From NCBI GenBank assembly GCA_029449245.1, contig JANATF010000009.1:1922001-1986000 (forward strand): DNA of 64,000 nt, given 5' to 3'. The DNA is from Mortierella alpina. Lineage: Eukaryota > Mortierellomycota > Mortierellomycetes > Mortierellales > Mortierellaceae. The notes beneath the pieces were generated by a model. It did not search any database, had not been told where the DNA came from, and saw only the letters and a list, made by a program, of their open reading frames with translations. Position numbers and translations under genes: made by a program. Positions 31,361 through 43,470 of this stretch are shown piece after piece (position 1 is the first letter of the stretch; the number at the start of each line of letters is the position of its first letter).

Positions 31361-33983
31361 AGGCGAGGAGTGTGTGGCCCCATGAGTGAACTGCACTGTA
31401 CTTTGCATGAGCTGCAAAAAGGGCTTGCATACTCGCTTTGAACAAGTTCTTTTCCGACTCCTGGCTAGCTCTTCAAAGCCCAAAATGACTCTTCTACTCA
31501 TGTACGTATGTCATTGTTGCTTCAGTTTCAAAAAGAAAACTTGTCAACGTCGAGCACTTTCACACGACACTCGCCCGCACTGTTGCCTTGCCCTAAGGCT
31601 CCTGGGTGAGTGACGAAATGAGGCATAGAAGCAAAGAGAATGCGCATGCAAGTCGGGACCTGTTGCTTTGCAGAGTGAGGTGAGTGCCGTGCAAAGGTGG
31701 AGAGGATAGGAAGAGAAGCGCTTCACGTTGTTGCTGGAGTGGGTCTCCATCTTGGCAAGGCACAGGAATATGCGCTACCAAGCGCTACTACGCGCTCGCA
31801 CGCTCGCACGCTCGCACAAAGAGTTACATGTCAAGGAGGCCAATGCCCTGAGGCCAATGTTGGGAATGAGAGTCGAGCGTGCACATTCGGACCCTCCTTT
31901 CTGCTCTTCAGCTTGTTTAAAGCTTTTGGTGAACACCAGGAACGTGTAGGCAGACAGGCTGATGAAGCTCCGAATATATATATTGAAAAGAGACTGAACT
32001 GAGTCAAGCTCGTGGTGTGTGCTCGCTCCCGCAAGTCGCAGCATGGATGGAGGTCTTTGAAAAAGAGTTGGGAGTTGTTTGATATACCTTAGTAGCCGAA
32101 GAAGGTGTGAAGCGTTGGAGAAGCGTTGGAAAGAGATGAGATGAGAAAAGAAGCCAAAATGCAGGGGCAGTGTGCCACGCGAGTATATTAAAAAAAATGC
32201 GAAACCATACACGATATAGTCACGTTTTCTGGCGTGTGCCTTGGAGGTATCCGTTTGGTCTACCTTTCACACCACAATGTGCCAGTAGTCAGCATATCGT
32301 ACTTTATAACAGTCGTCAGCTGCATTTTCCAGCTGGGCAGGAATGGCTTGTGTGTTGTAGAGGAGTTGAGCGACAGCAGAGCACTTCACAAGAAACCCCT
32401 GAGAGATACATTAACGGTTACGATGTTCTTTAATGGCGACACCGATGCCTTTACTATGAGCCGCCCTTTGTTCTCGTGCAGAGCGAACCATGACATTGTG
32501 CTAGTAGTGTCCAGAACTATGCTTGCTTTTTAACTTTGTGGGCCTTAGTCCTACGACGACATCAGCTTAAAGACTCGTGTTCGTGGGTACAGGTCAAAGT
32601 CTCCTCTGTACTTTGTATCCTCTGCAGCACCAGCCTCCGTGAACGAGTATTCGTCCGTGACCCTGATCGATGCCACTTTACAATGTTGTCCTGTGAAATA
32701 GTCTACTATAAAACTTGAGTACAGCTCCTGAAATATCACAATGTCCAAGCGCAGGCCATGCAGATAGTGGTGTATAGAGCAAATGCTCACACCTGGCTCA
32801 AGTGGAAAGGCCAAACTGATCACACTCTTTGAAGCTAGACCTTGAAATGATAAAACGCGAGTTCTCGCAAGGAATCAGTCTCTAGCACTTCCTCCATGAA
32901 TATACAATCCTCCATGAATATACAAATCGAAGTCTCGCCGATTCCAAGTCGAATTCGCCCGAAGTGGTTATTGCTGAAATGCTGATCAGTCTTTTTTTAG
33001 GACCGAAGGCGGTGGTCGATTGTGTGAGTCTCATGCTCTTCTTCGTCAACACTCTCTCAGACACCGCTCTTCCTGCTCGAGCATAGCCGACCAGCCTCAT
33101 TCATTGTGGGGCATAGCCGTTTGTGACGCCTCAGTGCACTGATATCAAGAAGGCTGTGAGTTCAGTGAGGTGTCCGTGTTAATAAGAGCTTTGAAGAAAT
33201 TGCATGAACCAAAAACCAATGCGATCCTTTTTTTTGTCACGATTGAGTGGTGATTGGCTTGGAATGAATGCTTCTTCTGAATATCGGACTACAAGGTATG
33301 CGCTTGCGCCTGGCTTAAGCAAAGTGGTGTCTGTGAACAAGACCTGGGGATGCGTTTTCGTTGATTGATATGAAAAAAGTGAGATTCAGAGGGTGATGCG
33401 AAATGAGAATTGGCAATGGACCCATGAGAATGCCGTGCTGTGAGAAAAACGCTTTCACTTGTACTAAGTAAACCGGTGCTTCTCAGGAGAGTGAGGGGAT
33501 GCGTTTTTCGATGCGCTTGCCCAGCGTCGAGATGGCGTGAAATGAGGTGATCTTTACAGGGATGTAACTCAGCAACGATGAAGGCTAGAAAGAATAGGAG
33601 AGTGAGGGCCTGAACAGCAAAGGATCGTCCATGGACGGTGCTCGTAGTGGAAAAGGAGAAAGGCGTGGGGCAGGGCTGCTATACACGTACGCGGTGGGCG
33701 ACTTTGGGTTGTTGGGCAATAGCCAGCTGGTGTCCCTCTGTCGACGTGTCGTGGTGGCGCCTCTTCATTTTTCACCTTCTTCATTGCCCATGCATATGAC
33801 GACGTCTCTCTTTGTCTGCCTCCACATCCCACAATCCCATCCACCGTGCACTGCTCCACGCGGCATCCCTTTGTTCAGTCCCCATCCCTGCCACTGTCCG
33901 AATCCTTCACGCGCACCTCATTGGCCGCCTTGCATCCTAGCAGAAGCAGAAAACAGCACCATTGCCAACCTCACTCCTCCAGG
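31361..33983. other. Gene-poor region
   Basis: About 2.6 kb without a recognisable gene. 32891-32926 is an exact-but-one tandem duplication of 18 bp (CCTCCATGAATATACAAT). A minus-strand open frame at 32551-32823 and another at 32882-33100 have plausible composition but no recognisable domain. They may be decayed fragments. Several GCACGCTCGCACGCTCGCAC repeats lie at about 31797-31816. The last few hundred bases should hold the promoter of the UBX-LRR gene. Confidence 0.4.
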
Positions 33984-36900
33984 ATGAGCAGCGACCTACG
34001 CGCCAGTCTTCTTGAGCTGGGCTTCAACCTCAGCCAAGCCAGAGCTGCAGTGGCAGCAGGAAACACGTCTATCGAGGCAGCAACAGAGTGGTAAGGATGC
34101 AAACGTGCTCGTGATTGTGTTATTGCCCTGGAAGAGCCATGGACACGTCGACAGTCGTCATTCTTTACGCTTGCATGCGAACGACGCCATGCGACACTCA
34201 ACTTACGCGGCCCACTTTCTCGCTCCGGTTAACTAAACCTGAACTCGCATCCTTAGGATATTTGACCACAACAGCACTGCAGAGTCTGGCTCGGATAACG
34301 CGGCAGGAGGCCAGAACACGCTTCACCTTCGAAGCGACGAGGACCAAGCCTTTGACGAGGACCTCCAGAAGGCTATTGCAGAGTCCACTCGCCAGCAGCC
34401 TGCTCCTCAGTTGTCCACCGAGGAATCATCAACAGCCCACCCACCCCCGGCACCCAGCACAGAGGAGCCAGCAAAAAAGATAAAGATCAACATCATCCGC
34501 AATGAGCCTGTGTCACAGGTGACAGCACCGCTGCCGCTGACATCACGACACAAGAATGAGGAACTCGATGCACTGAACGCAACTCGCGTAGCGGAAGCTG
34601 AAAAGAGAGCCGAAAAGCTAAAGAAGGACAAGAGGGAAGCACGACTGGCGCATCAGAGGGCACTGAACGACCTCAAGGAAGATAAGGAGAGGCGCAAGAT
34701 CAGGAGCCATCATGGAGCTGCTGCTGCCGCAGCGGGATCATTCAGCCAAGGAACAGGACCGTCCGCTCCTCAGCAACCAGTGGCGACTCTTGCGAAAGCC
34801 CCAGCAGCTAGCAGTGCGACAGTTCAGGTAACCTCGCTATGACAGGCGCCTCTCCCAAAAGCAAATGTGATATTGCATTCATTTACATTGAGGTGTTTGG
34901 GCTTTAACATTGGCTGATGACTAGATTCGCATGAAGAGCGGCGCGGTACTGAAGCGATCCTTTGCAAGCAGTGCAACTATCAAGGATCTCTTTGAACTCA
35001 CACGGTCCGAAGACGGCCATATTGGCTCTGCGGATGTTAGCTTAATTCAGGTTGGTGAACTTGGTCATAGCAATCAGCCTACAAAAAAAATACGAATGAG
35101 TTTCCAGGTACTCACCCACGTCTCGCTGGATCTGATAGGCATATCCTAGGCGAGAATTCACTGTCGTAGATAGTGATCTCACATTGGCCGAGGCGGGTCT
35201 GTGTCCAAGCTGTTCGCTCAACGTATTCGTACAGACACCCATCCCTGCGCCGCGACCCATCGTTCCTGGCGCATGGCTCCCGCCAGATATCGAGATGAAT
35301 GAGCCCTCAGTGGAGGACCAGGACGAACTCATGCCTGGACACGAGGATGGCGGTGGGGCGGATGACGGCCATCACGACGGGATTGAAAGTGACGAAGATT
35401 ATGTCTATGAAGACAACGAAGGAGGACACGGCCACGACCACGACCACGACCACGATGAGGAAGACGATGAACAGGAAGAGGAAGTGGAGGGGCAAGAGGA
35501 AGAGGATGAAGATGATGATGGGGAAGACGATGATGACATGATGCATGCACTACCGATCCACATCGATCCACATCAGAATCCTTTCGCAGGCCGAGGTCGG
35601 GGCCGGGGCAGAGGTCGGGGTATGCCATTCTCTGGAGTGGGGCATACTCTTCGCTCTGTCGGATCGGCTTCAGGAACCACTGAACACGGAGCAAGGCCGC
35701 GACCAAGAGCAGTGGAGAATGATGCTCTACGTCGACAGCGTGTCCTTGATGCGACATCCAACAGGGCTAGAGATATTGCAAGCGCGCCGCAACCGGAGGG
35801 TCGCTCAAAGAAGCTGAAGGCCCGCACCATCCCGACTCTGCAGGCTCTCTGCAGCCACGAGGTAGCAGGTATGCCTGAATATAGGCCAAGTCCGAGCCTG
35901 ATGTCGCACATTTTTGTACGATGGCTACCCATTCTAACACCTTGTTGCTGCCTGGACCAACCCGGACAATAGCGATGCTTACGGCCAATGATGTCCAAGC
36001 GAATAAGCATCTGAGGGCACTGAAGGAAGACGTGGGGTCGCAGGTCGCAGAGTCCATTGTCCAGGAGCTCGTTAGGATTAAGCAGTTGGATCAACTGAGC
36101 CTTAAGAGGCTTCACAGATGGTATGTCTCGCGCCTTTTTGGTGTCATTTTTTGCAATGCTGGCTTTTTCTCACTGACAATATTTGCCGTCTCGACATAGC
36201 TCTCTTGTGAATATGGTGCTCGATGCATATTCTCGCGCTACAGACTCATTAATGGATACGCTTGGCGCATACCAGGCTCGATCTTTGACCAGCCTGAGCC
36301 TTAAGGAGTGCACGTTTCTCACCGATAGGGGGTTCCAAAACATTGGACGCTTTGAAGAGCTAGAGTTCCTGGACTTGTCATATTGCCGTATCACGGACAA
36401 AACACTCGAGTTCACGCTGAGTATGGTTCAATTATGGTAAATGCTGTCGTTGACAGAGGTGTTCGCAACGACAAGTATGTATTTACGACATTTATTATCT
36501 GCTGCTCTGGTGTCACTCCTGCTAGATCTGCCAAACCTGAGCACACTCCATCTGTCGTCCACAAAGGTCACATCGTCAGGTCTGGCCAAGATTATCGCTG
36601 AGGCTCACTGGAAGAGCAAGCTACACACACTCGATGTGTCTTATTGTCAGGGGTTTGCAGGGAACGCCGTGATGGTCAATCTTCAGGGTACGGCGCAGAT
36701 CCTTCTTGATGTCTGGCAGATCCATGGTGAATACCTGATTGACAGCTTTTGTGATTCTCTTTTTTTTAGAACTGCACTACCTCCGGACCCTGAAAATGAA
36801 CAACACCCTCGCGTTTGACCAGTCGCATACGCCTGTGCTGGTACCCGACAGTGGGGCATTCTCTCGATTGCTGGATCTGGACATCGCCATGACGCCGATT

Positions 36901-38013
36901 CAGGACGATGATTTGATCAGTCTACTTGGCAGCTTCAAGGCTCTGCGGTCGCTTAAATTGAAGTCATGTCCTAATCTCGGGACTCGCGCTCTTGAGCAAT
37001 GTGTGCAGAGTATGTTCAGTAGTCGTCACTCCTCTGCGTTGTCCCCACGTCTCACTGACTAACGATCTTGCGTCTTTAATTGCTACAGACTGCCGGGCGC
37101 TGCACCAGATCGAGTTTCCGAATCGCGAGCATGATTTACTTACCATCTTGCCGACTGCAGCAGGTACTTAACGTCAAACGGATCATTGATGTTGAGCAAT
37201 TATAGGTGACGCATGCCTCCATCGGCTCGAACTTGATGTTTAAACATCCTATTACCATGCTCTATTTTAGCACTGCCATTGACACATCTGGACCTGACAG
37301 GATTCTTGTTTGTTACGGACGATGCGATACTGGCATTGACTGCAGCCAAAAGCCTGCAGATGCTCTCTCTTGCCGGGACCAAGCTGACAGACGTGGGTTC
37401 TGCCGTGTTTGCTCACATGTCGTCTCTAAGGGAGCTTTCACTCGATCGAACTAATATCAGCGACAAAAGCATAGAGTATTTGAGAGGTAAATGAAGGGCG
37501 CTGTTGCTACTGCCAGATCGATGGGATTGGAAGCGCACCTTTTACTCACAATCCCGTTTTGTTACCTTAGATCTGGGGAGACTTGAAATTCTCTCGCTTC
37601 ACCGCTGCCAGCGATTGACGGTAGCGGGTGTCATCCATCTTGGAAAGTGTGCATTTTTCTCTCTCAGACTGAAGCGACTCAATCTTGGCTACGACCAGTT
37701 TGTCCATGATGAGGCACTGGCGGTCCTGACGGGATGCAAGGAGCTGGTGACACTCAACCTTGAGTACACAGATGTAACCGAAGGTCTTGCTCTGCAGTTG
37801 CAAAGTAAGTTGCTTCGTATATGTGATGGGCAACAACAGCAGCTTGCAATCTATGTCATGTTATGTCTTGGGCTATGGGCAGATTGCTAATGCTAGAAGT
37901 CTTTGATGATGATATTAGATACGCTACCGAACCTGACCCAGCTGCGAATTCAAGGAGTTACAAACGGCGAGGTCTACAAGGAAAACCCTCGAGGTATCTT
38001 GGCGTCGACCTGA
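33984..38013 (+). CDS. UBA-UIM-UBX-LRR protein, putative Cdc48/p97 adaptor
   Basis: Twelve exons join with consistent phases to 974 residues. Order: a UBA domain (LRASLLELGFNLSQARAAV, split by intron 1), a UIM-like helix (EDLQKAIAES), a charged coiled region (AEKRAEKLKKDKREARL), a UBX domain split by an intron (IRMKSGAVLKRSF, then AYPRREFTVV and LAEAGLCPSCSLNVF), an acidic His/Asp-rich stretch, a GRGRGRGRG tract, and at least eight leucine-rich repeats (LTSLSLKECTFLTDRGF, LEFLDLSYCRITD, STLHLSSTKVTSSGL, LEILSLHRCQRLTVAGV). UBX domains dock on the p97/Cdc48 N domain; the usual FPR loop reads YPR. UBA and UIM bind ubiquitin. LRRs in this position suggest a substrate-receptor function, which is inference. 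The stop is at 38011-38013. Confidence 0.88.
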
Positions 38014-38614
38014 AGATAACGAGCAAGGCGCTACTTACACGGTTATTTGGTTTCAATAAACGCGTCAAGCTGCTTGTGCTATTACCTGCAGTATATGTCA
38101 TAGCCTCCATGGGCTCCCCTGCCAATGAAGGCGGGATATGCCCAAGAAGAAACACCACGTGTCATCAAAGCTGGCTGGGAGAAAGACAAGGATGGGAGTG
38201 TTTAGACCGAGTCTAGCGCTGTCTGGATTCTTATGATTTTTTGTTCTCACAGACATGAAGGCAACGACAACAACGGATGTGGCCCATTTATGCGCATGAG
38301 AGATGGCGTCAAGTGGAGAGAGCAAGAGTGAGGGCGAGGGGCAAAAGCGGATGGCCTGTGCGCGGGAAGTGAGCGGAACTTTTGTCCACTGCTTCTCTTA
38401 TCCTCTCCTCTCTTTCTTTTTCCTGGTCTCTTCTCGTCTCTTCTCGCTCTTGCGAAGTATACAGACCTTCTATCTATCACCCATTGCCCTTCAATCGCCT
38501 GCCGTTTCGAGTGAGTGACAGTACCGTTGCTTCAGACATCACTGCGCCAGGAAACCGGAGCTGACCGCCCGGCCTTTTATTCTTTATTTTCCAATTGCGC
38601 TTAGCTGTTCCAAC
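38014..38614. other. Intergenic region
   Basis: 600 bp between the UBX-LRR gene and the secreted Cys-rich gene. The CT-rich segment at 38390-38450 and an AT-rich block just before 38615 look like promoter and leader sequence. No gene is seen. Confidence 0.4.
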
Positions 38615-39202
38615 ATGCACAATTCGTTCTCACTCCTGGTCTTGGCCGTGCTCGCAACCACCGCTTGTGCGTACCAATGTGCAAGAAGCTGCGCCGATTG
38701 CCCGAGCCTGACCCGCAGCTGCCAAATAAATGTCCCGTACTGCAAGATGCAGGGCTACAATGCCGACGAGACTGTGCTCTGTCTCCCCAAAAAGGTTTCC
38801 TTGGATACCGACTTCAAGCCCAGCGAGCTCGAGACTCGTCCTCATGCTCCTCTTCGACGACCCCATCCACCTTACCACAATCACCACCATGACAGCCAGT
38901 GCTTGAAGTCGTGCGACGAATGCCCTCCCGGAAACTACTGCCAGGACGAACCCAGTCTTTGTGACCAGTTGGGTGCCCCTTCTGGCCACTCTCAGATTTG
39001 TCTGACGAGACCGCCGGGGATTGATGACCCCATTTGCGTGGTCTCGTGTAAGGATTGTCCCATGCGAACGCGATGCGAGCATAACCCGAAGGTCTGCAAA
39101 TACCTGGGTTATCTTCCGGGCGAGGCGGTCTATTGCTCGCGCTACAGTCGCAATTCGCCTTCGACCCCTGTGCGTGAGCTATTCCGTTTGGGTCGTCAGT
39201 GA
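38615..39202 (+). CDS. Secreted protein with three six-cysteine modules
   Basis: Single exon, 195 residues. A signal peptide (MHNSFSLLVLAVLATTACA) is followed by three copies of one Cys module: QCARSCADCPSLTRSC with VPYCKMQGY; QCLKSCDECPPGNYC with PSLCDQLGA; and ICVVSCKDCPMRTRC with PKVCKYLGY. The pattern is C-x3-C-x2-C-P-x4/5-C-x6-C-x3-G-x6/9-C. A Pro/His-rich linker (RRPHPPYHNHHH) separates modules 1 and 2. The same module occurs alone in the small gene at 55031-55261. I do not recognise a named family. Small secreted Cys-rich fungal proteins act as toxins, effectors, lectins or wall proteins, but nothing here decides between these. The cysteine count suggests nine disulfides. Confidence 0.88.
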   Translation: MHNSFSLLVLAVLATTACAYQCARSCADCPSLTRSCQINVPYCKMQGYNADETVLCLPKKVSLDTDFKPSELETRPHAPLRRPHPPYHNHHHDSQCLKSCDECPPGNYCQDEPSLCDQLGAPSGHSQICLTRPPGIDDPICVVSCKDCPMRTRCEHNPKVCKYLGYLPGEAVYCSRYSRNSPSTPVRELFRLGRQ

Positions 39203-39585
39203 TTTTCAGTTTGTTAGTTTACCCTCTTTTTGGCAGGGTGGCAGGACGTAGCGTGTGAACGGGCGTTTCCCACCATTGCGCGCGTTTTTTCTTTCTTTCT
39301 TTCTTTATCACAGGAGAACATAAGCAAACCAAAACGAAAACAAAAACAAAAACAAAAACAATCTCCCTTCAATACCATGATAGTCAGTTGCATTTTCTCC
39401 TCGCTCCCCTTAGCAAAAGGTGCGAGCCATGACCATGTCAAGCAATATATCTCCATTTCTTTTTCTTTCATTTTTAATCGTTTTCCTGTTATCGTATTGC
39501 TAAAAGTACAATTCATGGTGGTTGTCTAATGTATGTTATGGTACAAAGGAACTTGCTATCAACGTCTTGTTTCTTGATTTTTTTT
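39203..39585. other. Convergent intergenic region
   Basis: About 380 bp between two 3' ends. It contains a TTTC repeat at 39288-39308 and an AAAAC repeat at 39331-39361. No gene is seen. Confidence 0.6.
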
Positions 39586-42500
39586 TTACACACCCTCCAT
39601 TGCGTCCGCGGCTGCGCTGGTTACAGCATCCAGCATCGATTCGTGTTGTGCATCCTTATCTTGACCCGAGAAACCGCATTGAGGCCCATGACCCTCCTTC
39701 GCATGATCTCTAGAAGCCTCTGGCACAGAAAAATACAACGCCTTCGTGTCTTGATCACTCTTATCCTGTTGTACAGCGCTATTGTTGTTGATAGTATTGT
39801 TGTTATTGTTGTTGGTGTCCGACGACGTCCGGCTCTGCATGAGCTGAGAAAGACCCGAGGTCATGGGGGACGACGTCAAGTGAGTCGTCGAGAGCGGGAC
39901 GTGGATTGGCGTGGGCGATACCAGCACAGCATCGTCCGCGTCGGATCGGAAAGAGATGTTCTTGGTTGAGAGCGACAGCGTGGAGGACTCTGCAGTCGTC
40001 GTTTGAACAGAGCCATCCTGCGGCTTTAATGCAGGTAGTGAGGAGGATGCTGGTTCGACCAAGGTGCGTGCGTTGGGTGACAATCGCCCTTCACGCTCAG
40101 TAGTGCCTCGTCCCGCAGGACTGCTGGATCGGAACGATGAGAGTTGAGGCTGAGAAGGGGAGGGTGAGGAGGAAGACAATGGGGATGCTTTGGCCAAGGG
40201 CGAGGAAGAGAGCTGGCTATGCACGGCAGTTGATCTGGCTGCCAAAGAGGGGGTCCCGATGGACGACGTGCTCGTGTGATGCTGGTGCGTCCTCACAGCC
40301 GATGAGGACGACGAGATGCTGGTCCTCGAGGGGATGGGAATCGGGGCACTGGCAGGAGTCGCCATTGGTGCTGGTTTGGTGGAGGTGCTGCTCGCGCTTT
40401 GGTTACTGTTGTTATTCCTTCGAAAGAATCGCTTTTTCTGAGTCGTTCCCGTCATGATCGACGCTCCATCCCCGTTAGTTGCGCTGCTACTACTGCCATG
40501 TGATGTAAGGACTGGTGTAGAGGTCACACTTGTGGGGGCTGCCGAATTCCCCAGGTTCGGAGCTGAATGGCTTCCTGTGGTGACAGCAACACGTTTTCCA
40601 AAAAGACCGCGTCGTTTCATTTGAGGACTGGTCTCTGCGGACACTTGTACTCCGCTGTCGCCTGGTGCTGGTGAGGGCTGCGAGTTTCGGATGGACTCTG
40701 CAGTGGTGGCCGCTTGCGAACCGCCAAACGTCTGTCTCGAGTTGCTGGCCGCCGACGTATTGCTAGAGTGACCCGAGTACTGGTGCTGATGACTGGAGGC
40801 ACTGGCCACTGCAGGACTGCCGCTGTTACTATTTCCTCCTCGTTTAAAGATGCCTCCAGCCCACTGCTTAGCCCATCCTACTCGTTGCCGCACGGCTCTC
40901 TTGGCCATGTTCACGTTCATGCGTCCAGAGTTCTTCATCAGGAAGAGCATGGCGCAATTGCTGGCAAAGAGGACCACAACGAAAAAGTCAAAGCTGCAGT
41001 AGCGAACTATCAGTGTGTAGGCTGTCAGCATGAGCAGTGTCCGGCGTCGCTGACGCACAAATGCTGTTTCTCGGACAACTAGAATATTATCACACATGGA
41101 AAGTAAAAATGTATGAGCCACAACGCATAGCTGTATCGCCAAGAGGGGCATCACTGAACAATTGCATGTTCAATACACACCTGCTAGGCTTGGTTTGTTG
41201 CCGCTCTTGGGGTTGCCGCTCTTGGGCTCCGGCTCTGGGTATGTCAGCAGTGCAATAAACTGGAACGGAATATCCAGCCAAGGATTCGGCTTATCTTTTT
41301 CTTGACTCTTTTGCTGCGGGGGATGTTCAGGTCCCTCGATCCAATTGACGAGAGCATCGATAAATGGCGCATCTGTGAGCCAGTTCCAAGAACCGCTTTC
41401 GAGCTCTCCATGGAGACTGATGTCACCACTCATCCTTGCATCTGCCTCTGCCTCCGTCTCTGGATGAGTATCCACGACTGCTCCAGGAAGAGTGTTTTGA
41501 CGAATCTGTGCCCGTAACCGTTCCGCCGATCGTGTCGCCCTTGCTTCTTCCAAGAGCTCGCCTTGAATAATGACCAGTTCATCGGAGCTGTCAGAGAGCT
41601 CTTCCGGGCTGGCATCGGGGGTTGGTAGACTTGAGTTTGCAGCATGTTCCTCGTGCAACGTATAGGAACTGAGCCGTTTGGAGTGGTCGTTTCGCAGCGA
41701 CATTGCAGAGTGTGGTCGATCCTTCAGTGGTACATAGGACACATCCATATCTGACCCGCCCTCTAACGAGCGCTGGTGGTGATGATAAATGGACGCGGAT
41801 GACGCTGGACGCGTGATGGATTCCGCAAAGGAGGTGATGTAGCGGTGAGAAGTCGTGGTCGAGGGGTGCTGGCTTTGGTGTGATCGCTGCCTGGGCCTCA
41901 GCCGGCTTGCCTGAAGCAGACCCGAGGTGTGCAATTGGCGATGGATAGCGGCTGCCGACGATAAATCCTCGAGTGAGATGGCCCTTCGCAGCGGCCTTCT
42001 GTCGTTATCTGTCAACTCTTCGTTCGAAAGCGAGGATGAGTCTGAGAGGTACCCGTCTGCATCATGATGGAGGTGGACATGGTCGAGCGTGTCCTGGTGG
42101 ACCTCAGAATGCAGCAGATGCCCTTGTTGGTTAATGGCAAGCTACAGATGAACAGCACAAGATAAAGAGGGGTAATTAGAATATGCGCGTTGATGGTTGC
42201 ACAGCACCTGCTGGGTCGACTATAGGTCATGCAAGGTCGAGGGGGAACGTGCATGTGCGCAAGATGTGTATGTGATCTGGCTGACCGAGTGGATCGACTT
42301 GGTCGATTTGGCCAGTCAATTAAAAGGAGAGGGCATGAGAGCAGCGAGCGTGATCGATCGAGCGAGCCCACGCTTGCACACCCCTCAGGGCGGGGGGGTT
42401 GTAAAACTATGCGAAACTGTCTGCTTGCAGCACCTCTGCGGCATAATTGCTCAATTGCTCGCTCGTTCGTGCCGTGCATGTCGCGTTACCTGCTCCAATC

Positions 42501-42744
42501 ATCAAAGCTGATGAAACAAGTGTGCGGTGTATGGATATGTGCGCATGGGGAACAAACATGGACAGGGGGAGTCACTTACGATGCTGTTGAGCTCAAAAGT
42601 CGACTTTAGCCAAGTGGAGATCTTCTTGGAGGTCACTTTGCCTTGGATGGAGACCCGCGCCATACGCGACAGAAACTCGAGCTCCTGTTGCAGCAGTGCG
42701 ACCGAATCACCTTCGGCAACTGTTTTAACCGACGTGTTTGTCAT
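39586..42744 (-). CDS. Uncharacterised membrane protein with disordered tail
   Basis: Three exons (42744-42580, 42141-41181, 41078-39586) join in phase to 872 residues. The N-terminus (LLQQELEFLSRMARVSI, STWLKSTFELNSI) is helical. A disordered stretch follows, then a conserved-looking block, SWNWLTDAPFIDALVNWIEG with NPWLDIPFQFIALLTYPEPE, and one or two membrane helices (LLMLTAYTLIVRYCSF, FFVVVLFASNCAMLFLM). The last 400 residues are Ser/Thr/Asn-rich and disordered. I do not recognise the family; it looks like a fungal-specific integral membrane protein, perhaps of the ER or nuclear envelope. The ATG at 42744 is usable, but exons further upstream (43032-43470) could also join at an acceptor at 42684, giving a longer N-terminus. 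Confidence 0.75.
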
Positions 42745-43031
42745 AGTCCAGGCAAAAAGAGTCGAAGAGAAAAAAAAACCGGAAAAAAAATAGGAAAGAC
42801 AGGTGTCAGCAACAGAGGAACATTGAGCGGATGCAACAGCCGGCGAAACACAGGCTTGTGTGACAACATTTGCCGCAGAGAGAAGAGACAGAGGGTGTGT
42901 GTGGTGTTGTTATCTATGTGTCTGTCCTTGCGCGGCAATGGGGGGATGCTGCCAAGTTCATATAGCCATGTCAGCACGGAAGGGCTCGGACAAGTGAGCT
43001 GTAGGAAGTTTGGTACTAACGAGAGCACTAC

Positions 43032-43470
43032 ATTGGGGTAGCTGAGTGGTGTGCCCTGGAGATGCTGCCAGATCAATAAATAGAACAGGCAAGAGCTGCC
43101 CTGGGGTACATGGACAAACGTAAGCGTGGGTGTGGGGGTGCATTGGGCGTGTTCCTGATGAATGAGTGCGGCCAACGCAGCCTGGGCTTTGCGCAAGGCA
43201 CGTTTCTCGCTTCGGTCGCTTGTCTCTGTGTGGCTGTATCTCTGTGTCTCGAGTGTAGGCGTCGGTGTCTCTGAGGGCTGAAGGGTGCCAAAAACATCAA
43301 ACATAACAAGACTTGCCTCGATAGTGAGGGAATCCACGGGTGATGATGCGCAGGGCGTTGGTGGTCTGGCGTGGGTGCTGCTGGAGGACGAAGTACTCGG
43401 TCTCGGCCAAGGCCTTCCAAGCTGATCGGCCACGCAGAAGCACGCCTACAAGTCTCGGATGAACAACCAT
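43032..43470 (-). other. Probable coding exons upstream of the membrane-protein gene
   Basis: 43470-43317 encodes MVVHPRLVGVLLRGRSAWKA and further well-formed sequence (AETEYFVLQQHPRQTTNAL), ending at an AG|GCAAGT donor, i.e. a GC-AG intron. The next exon, 43270-43032, continues in phase (RALRKAQAALAALIHQEH, then SSCLFYLLIWQHLQG) to a GTAGTG donor. The phase fits the acceptor at 42684 in the membrane-protein gene below. Either this is its true 5' end or it is a separate short gene. Codon use and splice phases support coding; the exact connection is uncertain. Confidence 0.5.
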
